A stretch of 61,429 bases of DNA from an uncultured Eubacteriales bacterium (GCA_905205065.1 CAJLCI010000012.1:1-61429); one strand, 5' to 3'. Counted from the first letter of the stretch, positions 9,505 through 18,691 are shown. Numbers and translations: made by a program. Notes: generated by a model from the letters alone, not told the origin.

Positions 9505-10047
9505 TCAGGTACGACCGGAAAGAAGCAGAATGCCGAGTATTATCAGGAGAAGCTCATCGCACGATTTACCGGACGATTTTTCTCCCAGAAGTATAATAAT
9601 AAGAGCGGTCAGAATTATATCGTCGATGGGAGGTGCCTGCTCGATAAACGATTTAAAATCAAAAATTTCTTTATTATCGCTGTGCTCGGTATCCGGTTTT
9701 TTGAAACGCAGCCTGTCTGAGCCGATTTGGGGCAGTCCGCCCCGTCCGAATCGTTCGTCATCTTCCGGATAAATTCCTATTTCATCCGGTACATAAGGTT
9801 CGCCGTTATACATAACTGTGCGGACTTCTCCGTCGGCAGATCTGTTTGGTTTATGTGCAACTTCGGTGTGTATCTCATTTTTTTCTTTTGTGTTCCGGCC
9901 TTCGCGCGCTGATATATATAATGTGCCGCTGTATGACGGAGGCGGAACGGGTTCCTGAAAATTAGGTCTTGCTGTTGATTCTGATTTTTCATATCCGGTT
10001 CCTGAGTTGAAATCTCTTCCGCGCCTTGAAAAATTTCGGCTGTACAA
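9505..10047 (-). CDS. Conserved-looking hypothetical protein with hydrophobic C terminus
   Basis: I do not recognise a named family. The 180-residue protein has a polar, Pro/Arg/Glu-rich, probably disordered N-terminal two thirds (VPPPSYSGTLY, YVPDEIGIYPEDDERFG). It ends in two short hydrophobic helices separated by a KSSGKSCDE turn. I place the start at TTG 10047: GGGAGG sits 8 bases upstream. A nearer GTG (10056) would overlap that site. Third gene of an operon with the two small helical proteins upstream, and a terminator follows. Function unknown. Confidence 0.7.
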   Translation of the reverse strand: MYSRNFSRRGRDFNSGTGYEKSESTARPNFQEPVPPPSYSGTLYISAREGRNTKEKNEIHTEVAHKPNRSADGEVRTVMYNGEPYVPDEIGIYPEDDERFGRGGLPQIGSDRLRFKKPDTEHSDNKEIFDFKSFIEQAPPIDDIILTALIIILLGEKSSGKSCDELLLIILGILLLSGRT

Positions 10048-10075
10048 ATCGCTCACCTCCCTTTTTTCGCGCCGC

Positions 10076-10483
10076 TCATAAATTGCCGAGCAGCTTACCG
10101 ATGTCGGCAATTTTTGCAAGCTGCAGAAGCTTCAGGATTGTGTCAACCATACTGCTTCGTTCAGAGTTTAAATATGGTTTAAGAGCAATAAGCAGTTTCT
10201 CTCTGTTTGCTGCGGCTTCTTTGTCTGCAAAAAAAGAGGCTGCCGGAAAGGCCGATTCCGTATCGGATTTGTTTTCGTTGCCGTTATTTTGAATGCCGGC
10301 GCTTTCAATCATTTTTGATACTTTTGACCCGATGTCACCTTGATTTTGCTGACCGGAACTGCCCGTTTCTGTTATACCGCTGTTTCCCATTAAATTTCTG
10401 GCAATTTTAAGTACATTATTCATGGCTTCCGGATCACTCATGATACCCGATATCATTTCGCTGTAATCTGCATTATTTGCCAA
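10076..10483 (-). CDS. Small helical hypothetical protein
   Basis: A 135-residue protein starting at TTG 10483 with GGAGG 9 bases upstream, 2 bases after the previous stop. The N terminus (ISGIMSDPEAMNNVLKIAR) and C terminus (REKLLIALKPYLNSERSS, ILKLLQLAKIADIGKLL) are amphipathic helices joined by a Gln/Asn/Ser-rich linker. I recall proteins of this shape as hypothetical proteins in Clostridia, but no function is known to me. It sits in the middle of a three-gene operon. Confidence 0.75.
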   Translation of the reverse strand: MANNADYSEMISGIMSDPEAMNNVLKIARNLMGNSGITETGSSGQQNQGDIGSKVSKMIESAGIQNNGNENKSDTESAFPAASFFADKEAAANREKLLIALKPYLNSERSSMVDTILKLLQLAKIADIGKLLGNL

Positions 10484-10485
10484 AG

Positions 10486-10749
10486 TTATTTCCCTCCTTT
10501 TTCAGATTTTAATGATTTCATAATTTCCGATACTGCAGATTCGTCAGCCGAAGAAATCATATTGCTGACTTCTGACGGATTCATTGTTGCAAGCTTGCGT
10601 TTGATAAATCCTGTGTTTTTGGATATCGATTCAGCTTGCTTTTCATTCATACCGGACGCGGCGGCAATTTTGCGTATGATATTGCTCATCGTTTCATCGT
10701 CAAGATTACGCAGCTTGGAGAGAGCGTCGCGGTCAATTTCGTATCCCAT
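10486..10749 (-). CDS. Small helical hypothetical protein
   Basis: An 87-residue protein that begins MGYEIDRDALSKLRNLDD. The ATG at 10749 follows AGGAAGG by 7 bases, and the frame open to 10803 has no ribosome binding site. The sequence predicts three or four short helices with a Met/Asn/Ser-rich pattern (GMNEKQAESIS, NPSEVSNMISSADE) and no membrane segment. First gene of the operon and divergent from the YfcE-type phosphodiesterase. No function can be given. Confidence 0.75.
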   Translation of the reverse strand: MGYEIDRDALSKLRNLDDETMSNIIRKIAAASGMNEKQAESISKNTGFIKRKLATMNPSEVSNMISSADESAVSEIMKSLKSEKGGK

Positions 10750-10888
10750 AAGGTCATCCTTCCTATGCATGAAAAAATATTGATAAGTAATAATACTGTT
10801 CAATGATTATTTTATGCTCATTAATCTGATATGTTCATCATAACCGAAGATATTATACTAAAAATCATATGTTAAGGGGTAATGCAGT

Positions 10889-11434
10889 ATGAAAGAAACC
10901 GGAAAGACAAAAATAATAGTTTTCTCAGATTCCCATGGCTCATCTGTCAATATGCTGAAAATAGCCGGCCTTTATAGATACAGCGCCGATTATTTCATTT
11001 TTTTGGGAGACGGTCTTGGAGATTTGCAAAAAATCCGTGATTTGACTGACAAGCCTCTTATTGCTGTGCCCGGAAACTGCGACAGATTTTTTTCTTCAGT
11101 TTCATTTCAGAGGCCTCCGGAATCGTGCGTCATCAATCTTGGGCATACATCGCTGTTTCTCTGTCACGGACATACTTTCAATGTAAAGTATAGTCTTGAA
11201 GCTTTGATATCTGCGGCCAGAGAACGGTCTGCCGATATTGTGCTTTTCGGACATACGCATTTACCGTATGAAGCATATATCGCATCGGACAGCGAGGAGG
11301 AAAAATCGGTTTGGCTGTTCAATCCCGGAAGTATGTCTAAACCGAGGGAGGGAAAGCCTTCATATGGAATAATAGATATATTTGTAAGGAGCGGAAAACG
11401 CAGTGTACTTTTGTCGCACGGTACGACCGATTAA
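10889..11434 (+). CDS. YfcE/MJ0936-type metallophosphodiesterase
   Basis: A 181-residue calcineurin-like phosphoesterase. Metal-binding motifs appear in order: SDSHGS, FLGDGLGD, GNCD, CHGH and GHTH. NPGSMSKPREG near the C terminus is typical of the YfcE subgroup. Family members hydrolyse phosphodiester bonds, and the natural substrate is usually unknown. The start follows AAGGGG by 9 bases. Confidence 0.9.
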   Translation: MKETGKTKIIVFSDSHGSSVNMLKIAGLYRYSADYFIFLGDGLGDLQKIRDLTDKPLIAVPGNCDRFFSSVSFQRPPESCVINLGHTSLFLCHGHTFNVKYSLEALISAARERSADIVLFGHTHLPYEAYIASDSEEEKSVWLFNPGSMSKPREGKPSYGIIDIFVRSGKRSVLLSHGTTD

Positions 11435-11455
11435 ATTTTTATTTATGTTTGATGT

Positions 11456-11483
11456 TTGACTTGTTTGTAATTGAGCATATATA
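11456..11483 (+). promoter_or_regulatory. Probable promoter for mnmA
   Basis: TTGACT and TATATA with a 16-base spacer. It implies a leader of about 110 bases with a possible CTGCAG/CTGCGG-closed hairpin at about 11522-11560. I recognise no riboswitch class there. Confidence 0.45.
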
Positions 11484-11599
11484 GATTTTTTTACAAACCG
11501 GGAAGCTTATCCGTATCAAGCTGCTGCAGGGTTTAAGGAGTTCCTTGCTGCGGTTTGGCTTTTATTTACAATTGACTAAAATACGAGGATGTGATATAA

Positions 11600-12682
11600 A
11601 TGTCAAAGGCACTAATTGCTATGAGCGGCGGTGTAGATTCTTCTGTTGCTGCATATCTCATTCAGCAGCAAGGATATGAGTGCATTGGATGTACAATGAA
11701 GTTATATCAAAACGAAGATGCAGGTATTTCCAAATCACATACATGCTGTTCTCTTGATGATGTTGAGGATGCGCGGGCGGTTGCATATAAACTTGGTATG
11801 CAGTATTATGTATTTAATTTTTCAGATAAATTTAAAGAAACAGTAATAGACAAATTTGTTGCTTGTTATACAAACGGTTTGACGCCGAATCCATGTACTG
11901 ACTGTAATCATTACATGAAATTTGACAAGCTGTTTGAGCGGAGCCGGATATTGAACTGCGACTACATTGTCACCGGACATTATGCACGAATAGAAAAACA
12001 GGGTGAAACATTTGTCCTAAAAAAAGCCGTTGACGGCACAAAAGATCAAAGCTATGTTTTATATATGATGAATCAATATCAACTATCTCGCATACTTTTT
12101 CCGCTGGGTGAAATGAAAAAGTCTGAAATCAGAAAAATTGCCGGGGAAAATGGATTTGTCAATGCTGATAAGCCGGACAGCCAGGACATTTGTTTTGTAC
12201 CTGACGGAAATTATGCCGGGGTGGTCGAATTACACTCAGCGAGACCTGTATCGCCGGGAGATTTTATTGACAAGACCGGCAGATTGCTTGGTCGCCACAG
12301 GGGTATTATTCATTATACAATTGGTCAGAGAAAAGGACTGGGAATTTCCTCTTCGGAGCCACTATATGTTTGTAATATTGATCCTGTAAACAATACGGTT
12401 ACGCTTGGTACGAATGAGGATTTATATAAAGACGGACTTGTTGCTTCCGACTTTAACTGGATTTCGGAATCGCCTCCGGATGGACCAATCCGATGCAAAG
12501 CCAAGATACGTTATCGTCAGACAGAACAACCCGCAACGGCAACCGTGCATGAAGACGGAAGTGTATCTGTTGTGTTTGATTATCCTCAGCGGGCCATTAC
12601 TCCGGGACAATCAGTTGTTCTGTATGATGAGGATATTGTTTTGGGAGGCGGAGTTATAACTAAAAGCGGGACGTGCATATAG
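11600..12682 (+). CDS. mnmA: tRNA-specific 2-thiouridylase MnmA
   Basis: Inserts sulfur at position 2 of wobble uridine in tRNA-Lys, Glu and Gln. At 360 residues it is normal length. The PP-loop SGGVDSSVA is at residues 8-16. The first catalytic Cys is in PNPCTDCN and the second in DSQDICFV, and the C-terminal beta-barrel follows (GQRKGLGI, YDEDIVLGGG). The last eight codons overlap the 5' box of a dispersed repeat (copy B), so the C terminus ITKSGTCI is partly encoded by the repeat. The start has AGGATGTGAT upstream. Confidence 0.95.
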   Translation: MSKALIAMSGGVDSSVAAYLIQQQGYECIGCTMKLYQNEDAGISKSHTCCSLDDVEDARAVAYKLGMQYYVFNFSDKFKETVIDKFVACYTNGLTPNPCTDCNHYMKFDKLFERSRILNCDYIVTGHYARIEKQGETFVLKKAVDGTKDQSYVLYMMNQYQLSRILFPLGEMKKSEIRKIAGENGFVNADKPDSQDICFVPDGNYAGVVELHSARPVSPGDFIDKTGRLLGRHRGIIHYTIGQRKGLGISSSEPLYVCNIDPVNNTVTLGTNEDLYKDGLVASDFNWISESPPDGPIRCKAKIRYRQTEQPATATVHEDGSVSVVFDYPQRAITPGQSVVLYDEDIVLGGGVITKSGTCI

Positions 12683-12781
12683 AGAGAGGTAGAGATGTTC
12701 ACCTCTATAGGCGGCGAGTGACATTCATTATTTCGGTGGTAGTTTAATCTCACGCTGAAATTTTAAGGAGCTAATGCTCCG
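12655..12781 (+). repeat. BOX-like modular repeat, copy B (overlaps mnmA stop)
   Basis: The 5' box TATAACTAAAAGCGGGA lies inside the last codons of mnmA. CTCTATAGGCGGCG, a TTTCGG/CTGAAA stem and a GGAGC/GCTCC hairpin follow. The middle stem is a compensated version of the TTCCGG/CCGGAA stem of other copies. Few or no middle units are present. Confidence 0.65.
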
Positions 12782-12880
12782 GGTGTCGTTTCAGCCGCTC
12801 TCAAGCTCCAATTAAGTAGGCTTGCCGGAACTTTTCTCCGGTTTAAAAAAGAATTTATAAGTATGAAAGGTAGTATGCAA

Positions 12881-13465
12881 ATGGAACCCTATATATCTTA
12901 TATTCCGGAGCGAAGAGGAAAAGCCCATATATTTGTGCCGCTGATTCTTTTTATTCTTGGATTTACGGCTATGCTGACATCTGTTGCCAGACCGCGGGTT
13001 CGGATGCCGCTTCAGTTAATCTGTCTAGTTCTCGTTGTTGCCGGAATACAGCTTACAACCCGATTTGCCCTTTGTTTTTATGAGTACGCTGTCCTTATAT
13101 CTTCGGATGGGATATATGAGCTTCGCATTACAAAGCTGCAGGGAAAATACCGTACTGTCGTATGTAAAGTTCCGCTGCGTAAAGCTGCGGCTGTATCGGC
13201 GGAGAAAAAGCCGGATTTTTCCGCTTTCGGCAAAAATATTCCTATTTATTCGTTTTGTGTAAATATGTTTGCCGAAAGTACAGTCACGCTTCTGTTTGGT
13301 CGGACCGTTTCGGATAGCTCCGGTAATATTTTGCCTGGAGACGGAAAATCACAGTCTGCTTACGCTGCGGTCAGGCTTGAATCCGGAGGAGAGTTTACAA
13401 GAGAGCTTTGTTCTCTTGCCGGAAAGGGAAATACTATCCCTGATAATAAGATTACCTTGCATTAA
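12881..13465 (+). CDS. Membrane protein of unknown function
   Basis: About 194 residues and not recognised. Two adjacent hydrophobic segments lie at about residues 15-32 (VPLILFILGFTAML) and 40-60 (LQLICLVLVVAG). A cytoplasmic or extracellular domain of about 130 residues follows, rich in beta-prone stretches (AVLISSDGIYELRI, TVVCKVPLR). I place the start at ATG 12881, with AAAGG 10 bases upstream. Upstream in-frame ATGs at 12863 and 12875 are worse spaced. It follows mnmA and repeat copy B, possibly on its transcript. Confidence 0.65.
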   Translation: MEPYISYIPERRGKAHIFVPLILFILGFTAMLTSVARPRVRMPLQLICLVLVVAGIQLTTRFALCFYEYAVLISSDGIYELRITKLQGKYRTVVCKVPLRKAAAVSAEKKPDFSAFGKNIPIYSFCVNMFAESTVTLLFGRTVSDSSGNILPGDGKSQSAYAAVRLESGGEFTRELCSLAGKGNTIPDNKITLH

Positions 13466-13495
13466 GTAATTTGAAAAATACGGAATAGCCCGGCT

Positions 13496-13749
13496 ATGGA
13501 AGAAAAAATATTGATTGATAATATAGACGGAATTCATATACGACAATGGGTTTTGATAGAATTAAAAGAAATTTGGGATTGAATGCGGTTGATGTAGTTG
13601 AGTACTGTAAAAATAAAATTTCAGATTAGAATTGTAATGTATACCATAAAGGTGATAACTGGTATTGAGAAACCGGTAATATAAGATTGACGGTAGATGC
13701 TTACATCTATACACTTATAACAGCACACATTATAAATAAGTATGACTAA
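13496..13749 (+). pseudogene. Decayed DUF3781 gene
   Basis: ATG 13496 opens MEEKILIDNIDGIHIR and then loses frame near 13545. The next frame continues as MGFDRIKRNLGLNAVDVVEY, then a TAG, NCNVYHKGDNWY, a TGA, and LTVDAYIYTLITAHIINKYD before TAA 13747-13749. Read together this matches the DUF3781 pattern as I remember it (ELGVERIKKNL, VVEWCK, GKNWYV, ITVNAYSYTIITAHK). With one frameshift and two internal stops it should not make protein. The function of intact DUF3781 is unknown. Confidence 0.8.
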
Positions 13750-13906
13750 TCGAAAAAGTACTGTTGTCTTTACAGACATCAAGACAGATTCTTTTTTTAG
13801 CTGTGCTGCTATCCGTTTATGAAACCACTGATCTATGGGGCTGCATATTTTGTCTACGTAAACCGCGGGCTGTTTATTTTTATCAGACTGTTCTTTTATC
13901 TACATA

Positions 13907-13949
13907 TTAAAACGGTCCGAAAAACAAATAGTTTTTCGGATCGTTTTAA
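13907..13949. terminator. Bidirectional terminator, 19-base arms
   Basis: TTAAAACG.TCCGAAAAAC pairs with GTTTTTCGGA.CGTTTTAA across a 5-base AAATA loop, with one G-U pair. The T-rich right arm makes it canonical for both the minus-strand membrane gene ending at 13953 and plus-strand readthrough. Confidence 0.8.
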
Positions 13950-13952
13950 TTA

Positions 13953-15245
13953 TTATAGATATTTTCTTTCGCTACTTTCGTTTATTTTACTGATTAGGTT
14001 CACAGTAACAGCAAACCAGATAATATATAAAATCAAATCAATTATCCAGTACGGCTGCCACAGATAAAGACAGGCGGAATATACAGCCGTATCAATAGCG
14101 CATATGATTCCGAATACTAACCAGACAATGCATAATTTTCTGAGATCTTTTTTATGGCTTTGTTCTTTGATTATAATACTTTCAAGTTCGTTGTGTCTGT
14201 CAATTCCGGTATGATCACTGATTATTCGCAACAGCATTATAAAAATGAGAATTATAAGTACGCACATTACAGCGGAATTTATTCCGGCGAGGATGACGTG
14301 CTTTTTAAACATAGAATAAGCTTCAACACTTTTTGATATTCCGAGATAATAATATTTTGACGCAAAGTATCGTGCGTATAATTCTGCTGCCGTCGATACG
14401 ACTCCCAATATTGCCGCGCATACCGAAATCAAGAAGTTTGACTTTACATATTTTCGCATGGCAAACATCATAAGTAAGCATGAAACGGCGGACAAACAGC
14501 GAGGAATCAAAGGCTTTCCGTCAAAAAAAATATTAAATGAAAGGAGTACAAATGCTCCTAAAAACATGAAACCGGTTTTAAGTGAACGCTTTATAAAGCG
14601 CGACTTGTCGGGGAAAATATTTTCTTGATAATCAGTTTTCATGTTGTCGAGAAAAATAAAATCAGTTTTTAGGATGTTGTAGCAGCCTGCGAGCTTTATA
14701 ATCCAGATTATACCGGCAATCAGCTGTAAAAATGCCGATAATATAATGACGATTCCTATATATGGTTCGAGAACATAACCGACACCGTCTTCTATATATA
14801 AGTAAGCTAACTGAGGCAGAAGAGTAAGGATATTTCTTAATATGATAAATACTATAGTTGCTCTGCCGGCGCTTTGCAGGCTTGAAACTGACTTGTTGCC
14901 GTCGTATTTTGTGCTTAAAATCATTGTCCCGTTCATAAATGAATTAATCGTGGGTATGAAAAAAATCAGCTCAATGATTGTAAATATAAATGTGAAAACA
15001 AGAAAAAAACCGCTGTCGGTGGAATATATGATCAACCATATAAAACTCAGCAGCTTTGCAAGCTCCGTCCAGAACAGCTTTGCAACGCCACGTCTTGCGA
15101 TATATATATCCGATGAAAGATCGCTTATTTTTGTAATTGAAAACCAAACTATACCAAGTCCAATAAAGTCTGGAATTATGTCGATAATGTTTATATTCGG
15201 ATTAGCCAAAAATAACAATCCGATAAAGAATAACTTTAAATTCAT
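13953..15245 (-). CDS. Polytopic membrane protein of unknown function
   Basis: A 430-residue protein with about ten hydrophobic segments and short loops (for example FFIGLLFLANPNINIIDII, LVLSFNIFF-like stretches, VMCVLIILIFIMLL). It has no nucleotide-binding, peptidase or transporter signature that I recognise. The N-terminal NPNINIIDIIPDFIGLGIVW pattern recurs in hypothetical clostridial membrane proteins. It stands alone between the DUF3781 remnant and secA, with its own terminator at 13907-13949. Start ATG 15245 has a weak AGAAGA site. Confidence 0.65.
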   Translation of the reverse strand: MNLKLFFIGLLFLANPNINIIDIIPDFIGLGIVWFSITKISDLSSDIYIARRGVAKLFWTELAKLLSFIWLIIYSTDSGFFLVFTFIFTIIELIFFIPTINSFMNGTMILSTKYDGNKSVSSLQSAGRATIVFIILRNILTLLPQLAYLYIEDGVGYVLEPYIGIVIILSAFLQLIAGIIWIIKLAGCYNILKTDFIFLDNMKTDYQENIFPDKSRFIKRSLKTGFMFLGAFVLLSFNIFFDGKPLIPRCLSAVSCLLMMFAMRKYVKSNFLISVCAAILGVVSTAAELYARYFASKYYYLGISKSVEAYSMFKKHVILAGINSAVMCVLIILIFIMLLRIISDHTGIDRHNELESIIIKEQSHKKDLRKLCIVWLVFGIICAIDTAVYSACLYLWQPYWIIDLILYIIWFAVTVNLISKINESSERKYL

Positions 15246-15750
15246 GGAATTATCTTCTTTCCCTTATTTACATTATCTGAAAGGAGGTCGTTATTACAAA
15301 AGAGGATGCTGCCGTCTGACATATGAAGGCCAAGTGCCGGCGGCTGCCAAGGCTCCGACCGTCAAAGCTCAATATTTGCGAAAGCAGCTTGTAAGCGTTA
15401 GTTCCATTAAGCTACAGTCTCTCTTAATTTTCTGAAGTGGATTCAAATGTCGGTACACTCCCCCGCGGTTGGTTTTAGATTTTTACATAATAAAAATTAT
15501 CAGTAAAACTGTCTGTATTACGAAGTCAGTAAAACAGCCGGCGGTGTGTTCAAAAAAATAATGTGACTGAATTATTCTGTACCGTATTTCAGAAATTACC
15601 GCAGACATCATCTCATCCGTTTAGTGTGTTCATTGAAGCTTTCTTTAATGGAAGACGCCGTTTTTAATTGACGACTGCTATGGAAGATTGAGCTGCCATG
15701 GTAATGTAATACATCATCTATTATCCGGCTCTTTGATATTCAGACGCTTA
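15246..15750. other. Noncoding gap downstream of secA
   Basis: No supported gene. An AGGAGG at 15281 is not followed by a convincing reading frame, and I see no known RNA family. Confidence 0.5.
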
Positions 15751-15784
15751 TTTTTTGACGGCAGATTAATCTGCCGTCAAAAAA
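15751..15784. repeat. 34-base perfect palindrome downstream of secA
   Basis: TTTTTTGACGGCAGATT is followed directly by its reverse complement. T runs precede and A runs follow the GC stem on both strands, the reverse of a normal intrinsic terminator. It may still end the secA transcript or be a protein site. Confidence 0.7.
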
Positions 15785-15838
15785 CTCCATGAGATGATGC
15801 CTGGAAGCTTCGCAGCGGTTTTTTGGCCTTTATGAAAA

Positions 15839-18691
15839 TCAATCGTTCTCTGACTGGCCGGAACCGCAGCATTTTTTATACTTCTTACCGCTTCCGCAAG
15901 GACAAGGATCATTTCTTCCAACTTTTTTTGCTCGTTCCGATTCCATCTGTGCTCTTGTCATTTGAGATACAGGCGGTCTTATTACCGGGCCTGACGGTTT
16001 TGCACCAGCAGCCGGGGCCGGTCTGCGCACCAAAACGGTACGCGGCTGTGCCGGTCTTTGCTGTGTATTGCCTTCAAAGCCTTCTCCGGTAACGCGAGCG
16101 ACTTCCTCGCGCTTTATTTCGACATGGGGTCTCGGCAATACAGAAAGAACGCCTCTTACAGTGTCTGCACGAATCATTTCGCTCATTTCATCAAACATAT
16201 CGGCACCCTGAATTCTATATTGATTAATAGGATCTCTCTGAGCATATGCCTGCAATCCTATGCTTCCTTTCAGGTCTTCCATATTTTCAAGATGATCCAT
16301 CCATTTAAGGTCTACGTTACGCAGCAGAATAATTCTTTCAATTTCGCGCATCTGTTCTGCGCCGAATATATCGTCTTTTGATTTGTATATTTTTAATGCC
16401 TTATCTGTCAGTTCCTCTTTCAGCTTTTCGGGAGTCAGCGATTTTAACTCATCTTCCGAGTAATGAAAATCATCTGCGGTGCAAAGGAATCCAAAGAGCA
16501 TGGTTCTCAGGTCGTCAAATTTCCACTCTGAGCGGTCTTCCGAATCGGTGCATGAATTTACTGCGCTTTCGATATAGCCCCGGATCATACCTTCGATTTT
16601 TTCGTGGAGATCGATTCCGTCAAGAACTTCTCTGCGCTGTTTATATATTACAGTTCTTTGCTGATTCATAACGTCATCGTATGTCAGAACGTTTTTACGG
16701 CGTTGGAAATTGTTTTCCTCTATCTGCTTCTGAGCTCTTTCAATCGAGTTTGAAAGTATTTTTGCTTCAATGGGAGTATCGTCGTCAAGACCGAGGCGGT
16801 CGACAACGGAGGCTACCCGTTCGCTTCCGAACAAACGCATAAGATCGTCATCAAGCGCGAGGAAAAATCTTGATTCACCCGGATCTCCCTGGCGTCCTGA
16901 ACGACCTCTGAGCTGATTGTCAATCCGGCGGCTTTCATGTCTTTCGGTTCCGACTATAAACAGTCCTCCGGCTTCACAAACCTGTTTGGCAAGAGGTTCA
17001 ATTTCGGTTTTGTATTTTGAATACAGTGTTTTGTATACCTCTCTTGCCGCAATAACTTCCTCCGATACAGATACGGAGGATCCGACAGCCTGGCCTATTA
17101 TATCTTCTTCATATCCCTGTTTTCTCATTTCCTGTTTTGCAAGAAATTCAGGATTTCCTCCAAGCAGAATGTCCGTTCCTCGTCCGGCCATGTTTGTTGC
17201 GATTGTAACCGTTCCAATTCGTCCGGCCTGAGCTACGATTTCGGCTTCCTTTTCGTGATATTTTGCGTTAAGAACGGTATGCTCAATACCCTCGAGCTTG
17301 AGCCGTTTGGAAAGAAATTCTGATTTTTCGACTGAAACGGTACCTACAAGAACAGGCTGTCCTTTTTCGTGACATTTTCTTATTTGTTCGACAATAGCGT
17401 CATATTTACCTTTTTGGTTTTTATATACCACATCGGAATGATCTTTCCGTATCATTGGTTTGTTTGTAGGGATTACAACTACGTCAAGACCATATATTTC
17501 ACGGAATTCGACTTCCTCGGTAAGCGCTGTACCCGTCATGCCGGACAGCTTTTTATACATACGGAAATAGTTTTGGAAGGTAATAGTTGCAAGCGTTTTA
17601 TTTTCTTTCTGAATCTTAACATGCTCCTTTGCCTCAATTGCCTGATGAAGACCATCTGAAAAACGCCTTCCGTGCATAATTCTACCGGTAAAAGAGTCAA
17701 TTATAAGAACGCTGTCGTCTTTTACAAGATAATCAACGTCGTTTTGCATAATTCCATGTGCTTTGAGAGCCTGATTTACATGGTGAGCAAGCTCTGAATT
17801 TTCAGGGGCCGAAAGGTTTTCAATTTTGAAAAAGTTTTCGACCTTTACAATTCCCGATGCAGTAAGTACAGCGGTACGTGCTTTTTCGTCAACAATGTAA
17901 TCGGCATCAATGTCGTCGCTGAGCTCCTTGGAATCCATCTCCTTTATACGATGCTCGCGGAGTGTCCGGACACATGCGTCAGCGCGGTCATACATGTCGG
18001 TTGATTCATCACCTTCGCCGGAGATAATTAAAGGGGTACGGGCTTCATCTATAAGAATGGAATCAACCTCATCGACAATTGCAAACACATGTCCGCGCTG
18101 TACCATACGGTCCTTTTGTACGACCATATTATCACGCAGATAGTCGAACCCAAACTCATTATTTGTTCCGTAAGTTATATCGCAGCTGTACATCTGCTGC
18201 TTTTCCGCTTTGCTTTGCCCGTGTGTAATTAGTCCGGTAGTCATTCCGAGAAAATTATATATACGTCCCATTTCTTCGGCGCCCATATATGCCAGGTACT
18301 CGTTTACGGTTACGATATGGACGCCTTCTCCGGTCAGCGCGTTAAGATAAGCCGGAAGTGTGGCAACAAGCGTTTTTCCTTCACCTGTTTTCATTTCGGC
18401 AATTCTTCCCTGATGGAGAACAATGCCGCCTATCAGCTGCACGTGAAACGGTCTTTTACCAAGAACACGGTCGGCAGCTTCGGTTACGACAGCAAATGCA
18501 TCCGGAAGGATATCGTCAAGCATTTCTCCGTTTGCAAGTCTTTTTTTGAGGTCGGGTGTTGTGTTGCGCAGCTCTTCATCGCTCATCCCGCGGTATTTGT
18601 CTGCAAGCGCCTCAATTTTTTTTACTACCGGCAAAATTTTACGGATCTGACGATCGCTGTAGCTCCCGATAATAGAGTCTATAAGCTTCAT
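15839..18691 (-). CDS. secA: Preprotein translocase ATPase SecA
   Basis: The motor ATPase that drives proteins through SecYEG. It has 950 residues, slightly longer than the usual 840-900. Walker A is MKTGEGKTLVA and Walker B is FAIVDEVDSILIDEARTPLI. Helicase motifs TVTIATNMAGRGTDI and GRSGRQGDPG follow. A Pro/Arg-rich linker leads to a complete SEC-C zinc tail, NDPCPCGSGKKYKKCC, which binds SecB or ribosomes. The start ATG 18691 has GAAAGG 13 bases upstream. Monocistronic as far as can be seen. Confidence 0.97.
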   Translation of the reverse strand: MKLIDSIIGSYSDRQIRKILPVVKKIEALADKYRGMSDEELRNTTPDLKKRLANGEMLDDILPDAFAVVTEAADRVLGKRPFHVQLIGGIVLHQGRIAEMKTGEGKTLVATLPAYLNALTGEGVHIVTVNEYLAYMGAEEMGRIYNFLGMTTGLITHGQSKAEKQQMYSCDITYGTNNEFGFDYLRDNMVVQKDRMVQRGHVFAIVDEVDSILIDEARTPLIISGEGDESTDMYDRADACVRTLREHRIKEMDSKELSDDIDADYIVDEKARTAVLTASGIVKVENFFKIENLSAPENSELAHHVNQALKAHGIMQNDVDYLVKDDSVLIIDSFTGRIMHGRRFSDGLHQAIEAKEHVKIQKENKTLATITFQNYFRMYKKLSGMTGTALTEEVEFREIYGLDVVVIPTNKPMIRKDHSDVVYKNQKGKYDAIVEQIRKCHEKGQPVLVGTVSVEKSEFLSKRLKLEGIEHTVLNAKYHEKEAEIVAQAGRIGTVTIATNMAGRGTDILLGGNPEFLAKQEMRKQGYEEDIIGQAVGSSVSVSEEVIAAREVYKTLYSKYKTEIEPLAKQVCEAGGLFIVGTERHESRRIDNQLRGRSGRQGDPGESRFFLALDDDLMRLFGSERVASVVDRLGLDDDTPIEAKILSNSIERAQKQIEENNFQRRKNVLTYDDVMNQQRTVIYKQRREVLDGIDLHEKIEGMIRGYIESAVNSCTDSEDRSEWKFDDLRTMLFGFLCTADDFHYSEDELKSLTPEKLKEELTDKALKIYKSKDDIFGAEQMREIERIILLRNVDLKWMDHLENMEDLKGSIGLQAYAQRDPINQYRIQGADMFDEMSEMIRADTVRGVLSVLPRPHVEIKREEVARVTGEGFEGNTQQRPAQPRTVLVRRPAPAAGAKPSGPVIRPPVSQMTRAQMESERAKKVGRNDPCPCGSGKKYKKCCGSGQSEND

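Noticed and set aside
11490..11599. Riboswitch or T-box leader upstream of mnmA
   Set aside because: No conserved T-box word or known riboswitch core; only a weak hairpin.
13496..13749. Stop-codon recoding (TAG or TGA read as amino acid) in the DUF3781 frame
   Set aside because: A frameshift is also present, both TAG and TGA interrupt it, and TAG and TGA end other genes normally in this window.
15290..15380. GC-rich stretch with CCGGCGGCTGCC resembling box C
   Set aside because: Order and spacing of the other boxes are missing; similarity is limited to GC-rich words.
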